Counted from the stretch's first letter, positions 1 through 5,331 are shown. The stretch: DNA of 5,331 bases from Anaerolineae bacterium (GCA_015489285.1 WGAA01000114.1:1-5331), one strand, 5' to 3'. A program made the numbers and translations. The notes: generated from the letters alone by a model not told the origin.

Positions 1-938
1 CGGTGGGCGCGAACGGCGCCATCTACGGTTACAGGGGCGGGGCCTGGAATCCCTTGTTTCGCGGCACGACCTTTGACCTGAACGCCGCCTGGTCGGGCGG
101 GCAGCAGGCCGCCATCGGCGGTGATGCGGGCATCGTCTACCTCTTCGACGGGACGCGCTGGCGTACCACCCGGCTGCCTGGCGATTTGCCCGCCGATGTC
201 ACAAGCCTGTGGGGTGTAACGGGAGGATCGCTCTTTGCCACGGCCAACGACTTCTCCCTCTATCGTTACGAGAGCGGCGCGTGGCAGAAGGTGGACCTGG
301 GTCTGCCCTCCTCCAGTGTGTTGCTCAACGGCGTCTGGGGCTCGGCGCCTGACGACATCTACGCGGTGGGCGGCCACATCTTTCCCAAAAAGCAGACCGT
401 GCTCCACTACGACGGCCTCGGTTGGACCACGGTGTTCACCACCACCGGGCCGCTCTTAGAGGATGTGTGGGGCAGCGGCCCGAACAACGTGTACGCGGTG
501 GGGAAGGAGGGCACGCTCCTGCACTATGATGGCCGGGCGTGGCAGCACGTATCCCTGGGCACGGACACCCATTTCTACGCCGTGTGGGGCAGCGGCCCCC
601 GCGATGTGTTCGTAGTGGGGGGAAAGATTTATCACTTCGACGGCACCCGCTGGCAGCAGATGGATCCCGGCGTTCTGGTCGTCTGGCTGTTTGACGTGTG
701 GGGATACGGCCCCAACGACGTGTACGTGGTGGGCCAAAACGGCACGCTCCTCCACTACGACGGCAGCACGTGGCGCGCGGTGAACATGCCGACCAATCAC
801 ACCCTCTACGCGGTGGCAGACATCAAGGGTACGCTGGTGGTGGCCGGTGAAGGTGGGACGGTACTGGCGCGCGGGCCAGTGCCCTCTATGCACCCTTACC
901 GCGTGCACATGCCCTGGGTTAGGGTTCGGAAGAAGTGA
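1..938 (+). CDS. VWG-repeat beta-propeller protein, 5'-truncated
   Basis: The reading frame is open from the left edge to the TGA at 936-938. The GTG at position 3 has no visible ribosome binding site and falls inside a repeat, so the true start is probably upstream. Counting from that GTG (311 residues), the protein is a chain of repeats of about 38-44 residues. Each has a [VAL]WG-type start (residues 29, 69, 111, 155, 194, 232) followed by GxxDVYxVG and a closing LLHYDGxxW. A degenerate last unit lies near 271-293. This pattern is typical of beta-propeller proteins with Asp-box-like or Kelch-like blades, common in Chloroflexota and myxobacteria and usually secreted or surface-bound. It predicts binding or scaffolding, not a specific reaction. 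The tail (PYRVHMPWVRVRKK) resembles the YLPLVxR endings I recall from Chloroflexota exported proteins. No signal peptide can be judged because the N-terminus is missing. The ligand is unknown. Confidence 0.75.
   Translation, partial: VGANGAIYGYRGGAWNPLFRGTTFDLNAAWSGGQQAAIGGDAGIVYLFDGTRWRTTRLPGDLPADVTSLWGVTGGSLFATANDFSLYRYESGAWQKVDLGLPSSSVLLNGVWGSAPDDIYAVGGHIFPKKQTVLHYDGLGWTTVFTTTGPLLEDVWGSGPNNVYAVGKEGTLLHYDGRAWQHVSLGTDTHFYAVWGSGPRDVFVVGGKIYHFDGTRWQQMDPGVLVVWLFDVWGYGPNDVYVVGQNGTLLHYDGSTWRAVNMPTNHTLYAVADIKGTLVVAGEGGTVLARGPVPSMHPYRVHMPWVRVRKK
465..776 (+). repeat. Intragenic blade repeats of the propeller gene
   Basis: Blade-coding units begin at 465, 582 and 696, a period of about 115 bp. The first 81 bp of the units at 465 and 696 match at 62 of 81 positions by hand count. 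They share GTGTGGGG, the GTGTAC codons and GGCACGCTCCT. The middle unit at 582 shares GTGTGGGGCAGCGGCCC with the first but diverges after it. This fits duplication of a two-blade block of 231 bp, but selection on the blade motif could also keep the DNA similar. Confidence 0.6.
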
Positions 939-975
939 ACGTGATCGGATTTCCGAATCCTAGCAGAGTTCGGAG
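925..975 (+). other. Alternative inverted repeats at the propeller gene's 3' end
   Basis: TTCGGAA (925-931), TTCCGAA (951-957) and TTCGGAG (969-975) surround the stop codon at 936-938. The middle copy can pair with the left one (7 bp, 19-nt loop) or the right one (6 bp plus a G-U pair, 11-nt loop), but not with both. No T-run follows, so this is not a recognisable intrinsic terminator. It could still slow 3' exonuclease decay. Function is unproven and chance is possible. Confidence 0.25.
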
Positions 976-990
976 CCTGTGTAGCCTGAT

Positions 991-1019
991 TTGTATATGT
1001 GTCCACACCGCATTAGAAT
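991..1019 (+). promoter_or_regulatory. Candidate sigma70-type promoter for the ligase pair
   Basis: TTGTAT (991-996) and TAGAAT (1014-1019) are separated by exactly 17 bp. The -10 element matches TATAAT at five of six positions, while the -35 element matches TTGACA only at TTG. Transcription would start near 1026, giving a leader of about 140 nt before the first ligase. It is the best match I found in the 226-bp gap and lies in its AT-richer part. The assignment rests on consensus alone. Confidence 0.4.
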
Positions 1020-1127
1020 ACTGGCACACCGTTTGCTCCATCGTCCTCTGTGTGGCCCAAAACGCGCGATATTGAATAACAGCATACACTCTGACACGTG
1101 ACATTGTGCCCCGTGCTGATGGGTACT

Positions 1128-1144
1128 GGAGGCCCGGAGCCTCT
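1128..1144 (+). other. Small leader hairpin upstream of the ribosome binding site
   Basis: GAGGC (1129-1133) pairs with GCCTC (1139-1143) around a 5-nt loop, and a G-U pair can extend the stem by one. It ends four bases before the Shine-Dalgarno sequence at 1149-1155. It could influence initiation, but it is short and I recognise no riboswitch or leader-peptide architecture around it. Confidence 0.2.
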
Positions 1145-1148
1145 CGTC

Positions 1149-1155
1149 AAGGAGG
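1149..1155 (+). promoter_or_regulatory. Ribosome binding site of the first ligase gene
   Basis: AAGGAGG lies nine bases before the ATG at 1165. It is a near-perfect anti-16S match and fixes the start. The ATG also places the EEEY motif at residues 12-15, the usual distance from the N-terminus in this family. Confidence 0.85.
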
Positions 1156-1164
1156 TTTTCTACC

Positions 1165-2268
1165 ATGTTACAACCGCCCTCTCTTTCGTTAGCCGTGGAA
1201 GAGGAGTACCAGTGGATCGACCCCGAGACGCGGGAGATGAAGGGGTTTTTGCTCCAACGCATTACCTCCGAGGGGATGGTTTGGCGGGAATACGACCCTC
1301 GTCGGCAGCAATTCCGTGATGAGTTGGTGGGCTCTGTGGTGCGAATGCGAAACCTTTCAGACCTGGAATCTCTCCTTCAGGAGCGGCGGTACATTGTGCG
1401 CCAGCGGGCAATGCGTCGGGGATTCCAGGTGGTAGCTGCGGGGACCCATCCCTTTACCTCCTGGCAGGATCCCGTCGAGGCCCTGGCGGAACGGTTTCGG
1501 GGCACTGTTGGCACCCTGGATAGTATGGTCGCCCGTCTTCTCTTCTTCGGCCTGAGCGTTCAAGTTGGCGTTGAGGACCGGAATCTGGCCGTGGATATCA
1601 TGGACGTGGCCCGCTACATGATGCCCCATGTGCTCGCGGTTTCCGCCAGCTCTCCTTTCTGGCGCGGGGAGAAGACAGGGCTGCAATCTTTTCGTGCCAC
1701 CCTGTTGGAGAACGTCCCCCGAGCCGGGGTCCCCGACCGTTTTCGCACGTGGAGTGCGTATCGTCGGTATCTGGAGAGCATGAAGCGGACGAGAAGTATT
1801 GCGCACATTACGGATACGTGGTGGGATGTACAAGTCCATCCGGAGTTGCCCGTTGTGGAGTTTCGCATATGTGACGCCAATCCCCGACTGCAGGATGTCC
1901 TGGCCCTGGTGGCCCTTCTTCAAGCGCTGGTAGCTTGGCTGTGGGACTTGCGACGTCGGAACCTCACTTTTCGCATATATCACGGCGACCTCATTCGGGA
2001 AAATCGGTGGCGTGCGGCCCGTTACGGGTTGGACACCAAACTCATCGATTTTGGAAAACAAGAGGAACTTCCCGCCCGTTCTTTGCTGCGTGAGCTCTTA
2101 CATCTCATCATGGGATACGCAGAGCAATTGGATTCCTGGTCCTACTTAGAGCGTGTGTATTCCATCCTGGAATTGGGCAACAGCGCAACACGGCAAATGC
2201 GGGTCTATGAGGATACCGGTAACTTACGGGACGTAGTCGACCTGTTAATAAAAGAAACCGCGGGTTAG
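1165..2268 (+). CDS. GCS2/YbdK-type carboxylate-amine ligase paralogue 1, divergent active site
   Basis: This 367-residue protein has the full length of the GCS2 (COG2170, YbdK-like) family. Active members form amide bonds between a carboxylate and an amine using ATP, for example weak glutamate-cysteine ligation. Family landmarks are VEEEY (11-15), GTHPFTSW (93-100), SSPFW (162-166), the TGLQSFR segment (171-177), WWDV (219-222), VEFRICD (231-237), ENRWRA (279-284), LIDFGK (293-298) and RVYEDTG (346-352). Glu12, Glu14, Glu232 and Arg234 are kept at expected metal or nucleotide positions. However, the usual KPE acid is Arg46, and the HVHVG histidines are Ser131 and Gln133. Glu53 appears to keep the VVEVGT glutamate. 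It is therefore either a pseudoenzyme or an enzyme with altered metal use. No signal peptide or membrane segment is visible, so it is probably cytosolic. It precedes a paralogue by 9 bp. The family call is firm; the substrate is unknown. Confidence 0.88.
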   Translation: MLQPPSLSLAVEEEYQWIDPETREMKGFLLQRITSEGMVWREYDPRRQQFRDELVGSVVRMRNLSDLESLLQERRYIVRQRAMRRGFQVVAAGTHPFTSWQDPVEALAERFRGTVGTLDSMVARLLFFGLSVQVGVEDRNLAVDIMDVARYMMPHVLAVSASSPFWRGEKTGLQSFRATLLENVPRAGVPDRFRTWSAYRRYLESMKRTRSIAHITDTWWDVQVHPELPVVEFRICDANPRLQDVLALVALLQALVAWLWDLRRRNLTFRIYHGDLIRENRWRAARYGLDTKLIDFGKQEELPARSLLRELLHLIMGYAEQLDSWSYLERVYSILELGNSATRQMRVYEDTGNLRDVVDLLIKETAG

Positions 2269-2272
2269 GAGG
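2267..2272 (+). promoter_or_regulatory. Ribosome binding site of the second ligase gene, overlapping a stop codon
   Basis: AGGAGG begins inside the TAG stop (2266-2268) of the first ligase gene and lies five bases before the ATG at 2278. The arrangement suggests translational coupling and near-equal production of the two paralogues. Confidence 0.8.
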
Positions 2273-2277
2273 CTCTC

Positions 2278-3387
2278 ATGGAACGCCCCTCGTTGACCGT
2301 AGGGATTGAAGAGGAATATCAACTGGTAGATCCTGATAGCCGGGAGTTGGTCTCCTACATTACCCAATTCTTCGCCCCGGACCGCCAAAGCATGACACAT
2401 CGAGAGTTCAAACCGGGGTTAGAATCCTCCCAAAGCCAGGTGGCGACTCGGTTGAGCCGGACCCTTGAAGAAGCTTATGAGCAGCTGTACCAATTGCGCC
2501 GTACCGTACAGCAACAGGCCGAGGCGAACGGTTTGGCCTTTATCGCCGCCGGTACGCACCCTTTCACCTCGTGGGTCGAGGAGGAGATTACGGCCTTCAA
2601 GCGAGTCTACGGCTCGGATGAGGACATGCAAGTTCTTGCCTGGAAACTGCTGACCTTCGGGATGCGCATCCACATCGGCATCGAGGATAGGGAATTCATC
2701 ATCGACACGATGAATGTCCTGCGGTATCTTCTTCCGCATCTTCTTGCCCTTTCTACAAGCTCGCCCTTCTGGCAGGGACGACGCACGGGGTTGAAATCGT
2801 ACAGGAGCGCTCTCTTTCAGGACTTTCCCCGCACGGGTATCCCGACGCACTTCAGCTCGTGGGATGATTACGAGATGATGGTCAAAACGTTGCTGGAGAC
2901 GAACTGCATTTCCGATCGCTCCAAAATCTGGTGGGACATCCGACCTCATCCCTATTTCGACGTGCTGGAATTCCGCGTGTTTGACGTTGTTCCCCGCTTG
3001 GAGGAGGCCATTGCTCTGGCCGGATTGGTTCAGGCCCTGGTGGCGTGGCATTGGGATATGCGTCAGAAGAACATGACTTTCCGGGTTTACCGCCGGGATC
3101 TGATCGTGGAGAACAAATGGCGGGCCATCCGGCAAGGGGTAGAAGGGCTGCTCATCGATTGGGGGAAAGAGGCAGAAGTCCCCATGCGGCATTTGGGGGA
3201 AGAAATCCTGGAACTGGTGGATCCCTACCTGGATGATCTGGGAAGTCGCTCCTATGTGGAACCGATCGTGCGGCGGATTTTGGAGGAGGGGACCAGTGCC
3301 GAGCGCCAGTTACGGGTGTACGAGGAGACCAATAGTCTGAACGCGGTCGTGGACCTTCTCATCGCGGAATCGCGGGTGAGCGATTAG
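2278..3387 (+). CDS. GCS2/YbdK-type carboxylate-amine ligase paralogue 2, partly divergent active site
   Basis: This 369-residue protein is about 40% identical to the preceding one by eye, and closer to the family consensus as I recall it. Landmarks are GIEEEYQLVDP (9-19), GTHPFTSW (92-99), SSPFWQG (161-167), TGLKSYR (170-176), FPRTGIP (183-189), WWDIRPH (218-224), LEFRVFD (230-236), ENKWRA (278-283), LLIDWGK (291-297) and RVYEET (346-351). Glu11, Glu13, Glu231 and Arg233 are kept. The expected KPE acid is Gly47, the VVEVGT glutamate is Gln54, and the first histidine of HVHVG is Arg130, while the second is kept as His132. The family's ATP-dependent amide-bond chemistry is the default expectation, but these changes make normal activity doubtful. 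It is probably cytosolic. It ends 13 bp from the convergent acpS gene. The substrate cannot be named; calling it gamma-glutamylcysteine synthetase would be an overstatement. Confidence 0.9.
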   Translation: MERPSLTVGIEEEYQLVDPDSRELVSYITQFFAPDRQSMTHREFKPGLESSQSQVATRLSRTLEEAYEQLYQLRRTVQQQAEANGLAFIAAGTHPFTSWVEEEITAFKRVYGSDEDMQVLAWKLLTFGMRIHIGIEDREFIIDTMNVLRYLLPHLLALSTSSPFWQGRRTGLKSYRSALFQDFPRTGIPTHFSSWDDYEMMVKTLLETNCISDRSKIWWDIRPHPYFDVLEFRVFDVVPRLEEAIALAGLVQALVAWHWDMRQKNMTFRVYRRDLIVENKWRAIRQGVEGLLIDWGKEAEVPMRHLGEEILELVDPYLDDLGSRSYVEPIVRRILEEGTSAERQLRVYEETNSLNAVVDLLIAESRVSD

Positions 3388-3407
3388 CGGGGAATGAACT
3401 TCACCCG
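3373..3407. terminator. Candidate bidirectional stem-loop at the convergent junction
   Basis: CGGGTGA (3373-3379) and TCACCCG (3401-3407) are perfect 7-bp inverted repeats around a 21-nt loop, and a G-U pair can close it further. The structure includes the stop codons of both convergent genes (3385-3387 and 3401-3403). It could form in either transcript. Neither side has a T-run, so it is not a canonical intrinsic terminator. No better terminator exists in the 13-bp gap. Confidence 0.3.
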
Positions 3408-3781
3408 AGGGCAACGACAATAGCCGCGGCCACGTCCCCGTCGTGCGTCAGGCTGATGCGCCATTCTTTCACCCCCAGGGCAGTGGCCCACTGAGCTGCT
3501 GCCCCGTGCAGTTGAACCCAGGGTTCCCCTGTGGCACGGGTGCGAATCTCCACGTCCGTCCAGCGGATTCCCCGAGCCCGGCCGGTGCCCAACGCCTTCA
3601 GAACGGCTTCTTTCCCCGCAAAGCGGGCCGCCAGCGAGGCCGGACGCTCCCCACATTCCTGCCGTTCCGCCGGGGTGAACACCCGATCCAGGAAATGGTC
3701 GCCCCACCGCCGAATCGCGCGCTCCACGCGGGACACACGTATGATGTCCAATCCCACGTGGAGCGTACCCCCTTGCGTCAT
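3401..3781 (-). CDS. acpS: Holo-[acyl-carrier-protein] synthase
   Basis: AcpS transfers 4'-phosphopantetheine from coenzyme A to a serine of apo-ACP, activating it for fatty acid synthesis in the cytosol. The protein has 126 residues, normal for this trimeric family. GLDII (10-14) carries the metal-binding Asp12. FTPAER (35-40) follows, then RFAGKEAVLKALGTG (53-67) with the second metal ligand Glu58 and Lys57 and Lys62. WTDVEI (74-79) and ISLTHD (109-114) complete the fold. One oddity is Arg15 where the Asp-Ile-x-Glu glutamate is common; I would not infer loss of function from it. The ATG at 3779-3781 has AGGAGG (3791-3796) nine bases upstream, and translation from there gives the standard N-terminus. 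The gene starts 16 bp after the M16 gene ends, so it is likely the third gene of that operon. It converges on the second ligase gene. Confidence 0.95.
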   Translation of the reverse strand: MTQGGTLHVGLDIIRVSRVERAIRRWGDHFLDRVFTPAERQECGERPASLAARFAGKEAVLKALGTGRARGIRWTDVEIRTRATGEPWVQLHGAAAQWATALGVKEWRISLTHDGDVAAAIVVALG

Positions 3782-3790
3782 GGGCCAAGT

Positions 3791-3796
3791 CCTCCT
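3791..3796 (-). promoter_or_regulatory. Ribosome binding site of acpS
   Basis: On the minus strand AGGAGG lies nine bases upstream of the acpS ATG and just past the TAA stop (3798-3800) of the M16 gene. It fixes the acpS start and implies expression from the upstream transcript. Confidence 0.8.
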
Positions 3797-3797
3797 C

Positions 3798-5072
3798 TTA
3801 CGGGAGCGCCTGAGGTCCTGCTACGGCCAGGGTATAGGAATCCGGCTTTAGATACGTCTGAGCAATGCGTTGCACATCTTCGGGGTGGACCGCGCGGACG
3901 CGCTCTTCCGTTTTGACCAGGTAGTCTAACCCCAGGTCATACCAGACCATGTCGCTAATGGCCGCGGCAAGGCCGTGGTTCGTCTCCAATCGTACCGGCA
4001 TCGAGCCGATAATGTACGCTTTTGTGTCCTCCAGCTCCTCCGCAGGAACGCGTTCCTCACGGAGGCGTTGAGCTTCCAGCAAGATGTTCTCCACGGCCAG
4101 AGGCACGTGTTCCGGGGCCACACCGGCGTTCACGTTCCATGTGCCCGGACCGAAGTTGCCGTCGACGTTCCCGAAGGCGTAGTAAGCCAGCCCCAATTTC
4201 TCCCGTATGCGTTCCCCTACGCGTCCTCCCATGCCAAATCGGCCCCACAACACATTCGTTACGACCAGGGGCGTCCAATCGGGGTGTTTGCGCGGGATGC
4301 CTAACCAGCCGATGACGATATCGCTCTGGCTCTTGTCGGGAATGTGGACATGGGTTTCCTGTTTCTCTTCGGGGGGATAGACCGGAGGCAGGGATTGTGT
4401 ACGGGTTGGGCCTTTCCAATCGGCCAGTGCCTCCTCGACGAGGCGCATCACCTCCGTCGCTTGGACGTCCCCCACGATGACAAGCTGGGCCCGGTCGGGG
4501 CTCACGTAATCCCGATAGAAGGAGACAACATGGTCCAGGGTAATGGATTCCACCGTTTGGGGCCACCCACTTACGGGGCGTCCGTAAGGGTGGGTTTTGT
4601 AGAGGAGGCGTCGGAAGGTGAGAAAGGCCATGGTTTGGGGGTCATGCTCTCGTTCCTTAAGGTGGGTGATGGTCTGGTGTCGTAGCTTCTCGAATTCCTG
4701 AGCGTCCATCGCGGGCTCGCGCAGCATCTCCGCAATGAGCTGGATAATGAGGGGCAAATCCTCGATCAGCGCGTTGGCGCTGATATCCATCGCGTGGCGC
4801 CCGCCGCTGATTTCGATGGCCGCGCCCAGGGCATCAAGGTGTTCGTTGAGCTCTGCGAAGGTGTGGTGACGCGTTCCGCGGCGGAGCATTGTCGCCGTCA
4901 GCGCGGCCAAACCGGCCAATTCCGCGGGTTCATCGACGCTTCCTGCCCGCAGGGATCCGTTGACGACCACCGCCGGAACCGTGTGATTTTCGTACACGTA
5001 AATGCTTAGACCGTTCGCCAGTCGGTGCACCTGAATGTTTTCGGAACTGGGCAGGGATGTCCTCTTCTCCAT
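3798..5072 (-). CDS. M16-family peptidase-like subunit without the zinc motif (R/Y type)
   Basis: This 424-residue protein has the two-domain M16B layout (insulinase, processing-peptidase and PqqL relatives). In active members the motif after AGL reads HxxEH. Here AGLAALTATMLRRGT (53-67) has Ala57, Ala60 and Thr61 at those three positions, so it cannot bind catalytic zinc in the usual way. The C-terminal domain has RIREKLGLAYY (288-298), with Arg290 and Tyr297 matching the R/Y pair of the non-catalytic subunit in bacterial heterodimeric M16B peptidases. LYKTHPYGRPVSGW (157-170) is also typical. The partner is probably the gene just upstream. The start at 5072 was chosen because AAGGGAG lies five bases before it and it clears the upstream gene. 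No signal peptide is visible, so a cytosolic role in peptide breakdown is inferred. Substrates are unknown. Confidence 0.9.
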   Translation of the reverse strand: MEKRTSLPSSENIQVHRLANGLSIYVYENHTVPAVVVNGSLRAGSVDEPAELAGLAALTATMLRRGTRHHTFAELNEHLDALGAAIEISGGRHAMDISANALIEDLPLIIQLIAEMLREPAMDAQEFEKLRHQTITHLKEREHDPQTMAFLTFRRLLYKTHPYGRPVSGWPQTVESITLDHVVSFYRDYVSPDRAQLVIVGDVQATEVMRLVEEALADWKGPTRTQSLPPVYPPEEKQETHVHIPDKSQSDIVIGWLGIPRKHPDWTPLVVTNVLWGRFGMGGRVGERIREKLGLAYYAFGNVDGNFGPGTWNVNAGVAPEHVPLAVENILLEAQRLREERVPAEELEDTKAYIIGSMPVRLETNHGLAAAISDMVWYDLGLDYLVKTEERVRAVHPEDVQRIAQTYLKPDSYTLAVAGPQALP

Positions 5073-5077
5073 GATAT

Positions 5078-5084
5078 CTCCCTT
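5078..5084 (-). promoter_or_regulatory. Ribosome binding site deciding the M16-like subunit start
   Basis: On the minus strand AAGGGAG overlaps the TAA stop (5083-5085) of the upstream M16 gene and lies five bases before the ATG at 5070-5072. It supports this start over the in-frame ATG at 5171, which would overlap the upstream gene by 89 bp. Confidence 0.75.
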
Positions 5085-5331
5085 ACTCCTCCGGGGAGCT
5101 TCCCCGGCCGATGTACCACCCGACGGTGGCTTGGTCGCGGCGCAGGTATTTCTGGGCCACGTGGAGTACATCCTCAGCCCGGACTGCGGCCACCCGGTCG
5201 AGATACGTGTCCAACCACGCGAGGTCGGTCACCGTCTCCGCGAATCCCAACCATCGTGCCTGGTTCGTGATGCTTTCCGCGCCGTAGATGAAATGGGCCC
5301 GTACCTGTTTCCTGGCCTTGTTCAATTCCTC
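5083..5331 (-). CDS. M16-family peptidase, C-terminal end only (probable catalytic partner)
   Basis: Only the last 82 codons and the TAA stop lie in the window; the frame is open to position 5331. The TTG at 5323-5325 is internal, not a start, because Glu-Glu codons precede it in frame and the family sequence continues upstream. The residues match the end of an M16 C-terminal domain: an EEL-x-KA-type helix start, ESITNQARWLG, WLDTYLDRVAAVRAEDV, AQKYL and TVGWYIG. The HxxEH zinc motif would lie well outside the window and cannot be checked. Because the downstream partner lacks that motif, this gene is the expected catalytic subunit of a heterodimeric M16B peptidase; that is inference from pairing. 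The 10-bp gap and the overlap of stop codon and ribosome binding site point to coupled translation with its partner. Confidence 0.8.
   Translation of the reverse strand, partial: EELNKARKQVRAHFIYGAESITNQARWLGFAETVTDLAWLDTYLDRVAAVRAEDVLHVAQKYLRRDQATVGWYIGRGSSPEE

Noticed and set aside
3..5. GTG at position 3 as the real start of the propeller gene
   Set aside because: It lies within a blade-like unit and no upstream ribosome binding site can be seen, so the gene is more likely cut by the window edge.
939..1164. A tRNA, riboswitch or small RNA in the intergenic region
   Set aside because: I found no cloverleaf, no known riboswitch core and no hairpin followed by a T-run.
1098..1319. Short plus-strand open frame overlapping the start of the first ligase gene
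   Set aside because: It runs out of frame through the ligase start, has no ribosome binding site, and encodes no recognisable sequence.
1357..2061. Open frame of 234 codons antisense to the first ligase gene
   Set aside because: It is in codon register with the sense gene, where stops appear only opposite Leu TTA/CTA and Ser TCA codons, which are rare here. The translation is low in complexity and resembles no family. The sense gene explains it.
2419..3192. Open frame of 257 codons antisense to the second ligase gene
   Set aside because: Same register effect as in the first ligase gene. The sense strand carries clear family motifs over the whole region.
1165..3387. Naming either ligase gshA or glutamate-cysteine ligase
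   Set aside because: The family includes many enzymes of unknown substrate and the metal-binding residues are altered, so a specific name is not supported.
3443..3916. Plus-strand open frames opposite acpS and the M16 gene end
   Set aside because: They are shadows in GC-rich sequence with Pro/Arg-rich translations and no ribosome binding site; the minus strand has clear AcpS and M16 motifs.
5073..5171. 33-codon N-terminal extension of the M16-like gene from the ATG at 5171
   Set aside because: It would overlap the upstream M16 gene by 89 bp and its residues are a frame-shifted copy of that gene's end. A good ribosome binding site precedes the ATG at 5072.

Overview
The window is GC-rich bacterial DNA, dense in genes and without rRNA, tRNA, CRISPR or mobile-element signatures. 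The gene set and the tail of the first protein suggest a Chloroflexota bacterium of the Anaerolineae type. The hints are a secreted-type VWG-repeat propeller ending in a YLPLVxR-like tail, an M16 peptidase pair followed by acpS, and GCS2-family ligases of the roughly 370-residue class. This placement is inference from recalled family patterns, not a database result.

Layout. (1) Positions 1-938, plus strand: the 3' part of a beta-propeller gene whose start lies outside the window. (2) Positions 939-1164: an intergenic leader with a plausible sigma70-type promoter, several short inverted and direct repeats and a strong Shine-Dalgarno sequence. (3) Positions 1165-3387, plus strand: two tandem, paralogous GCS2/YbdK-type carboxylate-amine ligase genes, about 40% identical by eye and 9 bp apart. 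(4) Positions 3388-3400: a 13-bp convergent junction, with an inverted repeat that spans both stop codons. (5) Positions 3401-5331, minus strand, transcribed right to left: the C-terminal end of an M16 peptidase, a complete second M16-like protein without the zinc motif, and acpS. These lie in one tight operon with gaps of 10 and 16 bp.

How the genes work together. The two M16 proteins look like the catalytic and R/Y-type non-catalytic halves of a heterodimeric M16B peptidase. AcpS, which activates acyl carrier protein, is co-transcribed with them but has no obvious mechanistic tie. The two GCS2 proteins form their own bicistronic unit. The most unusual point is that both keep the fold-defining sequence of an active carboxylate-amine ligase but have substituted several residues expected to bind the ATP-associated metal ions. 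The first protein has lost both histidines of the HVHVG motif and the second has lost the first of them. They may be a pseudoenzyme pair, a heteromer, or ligases with altered chemistry.
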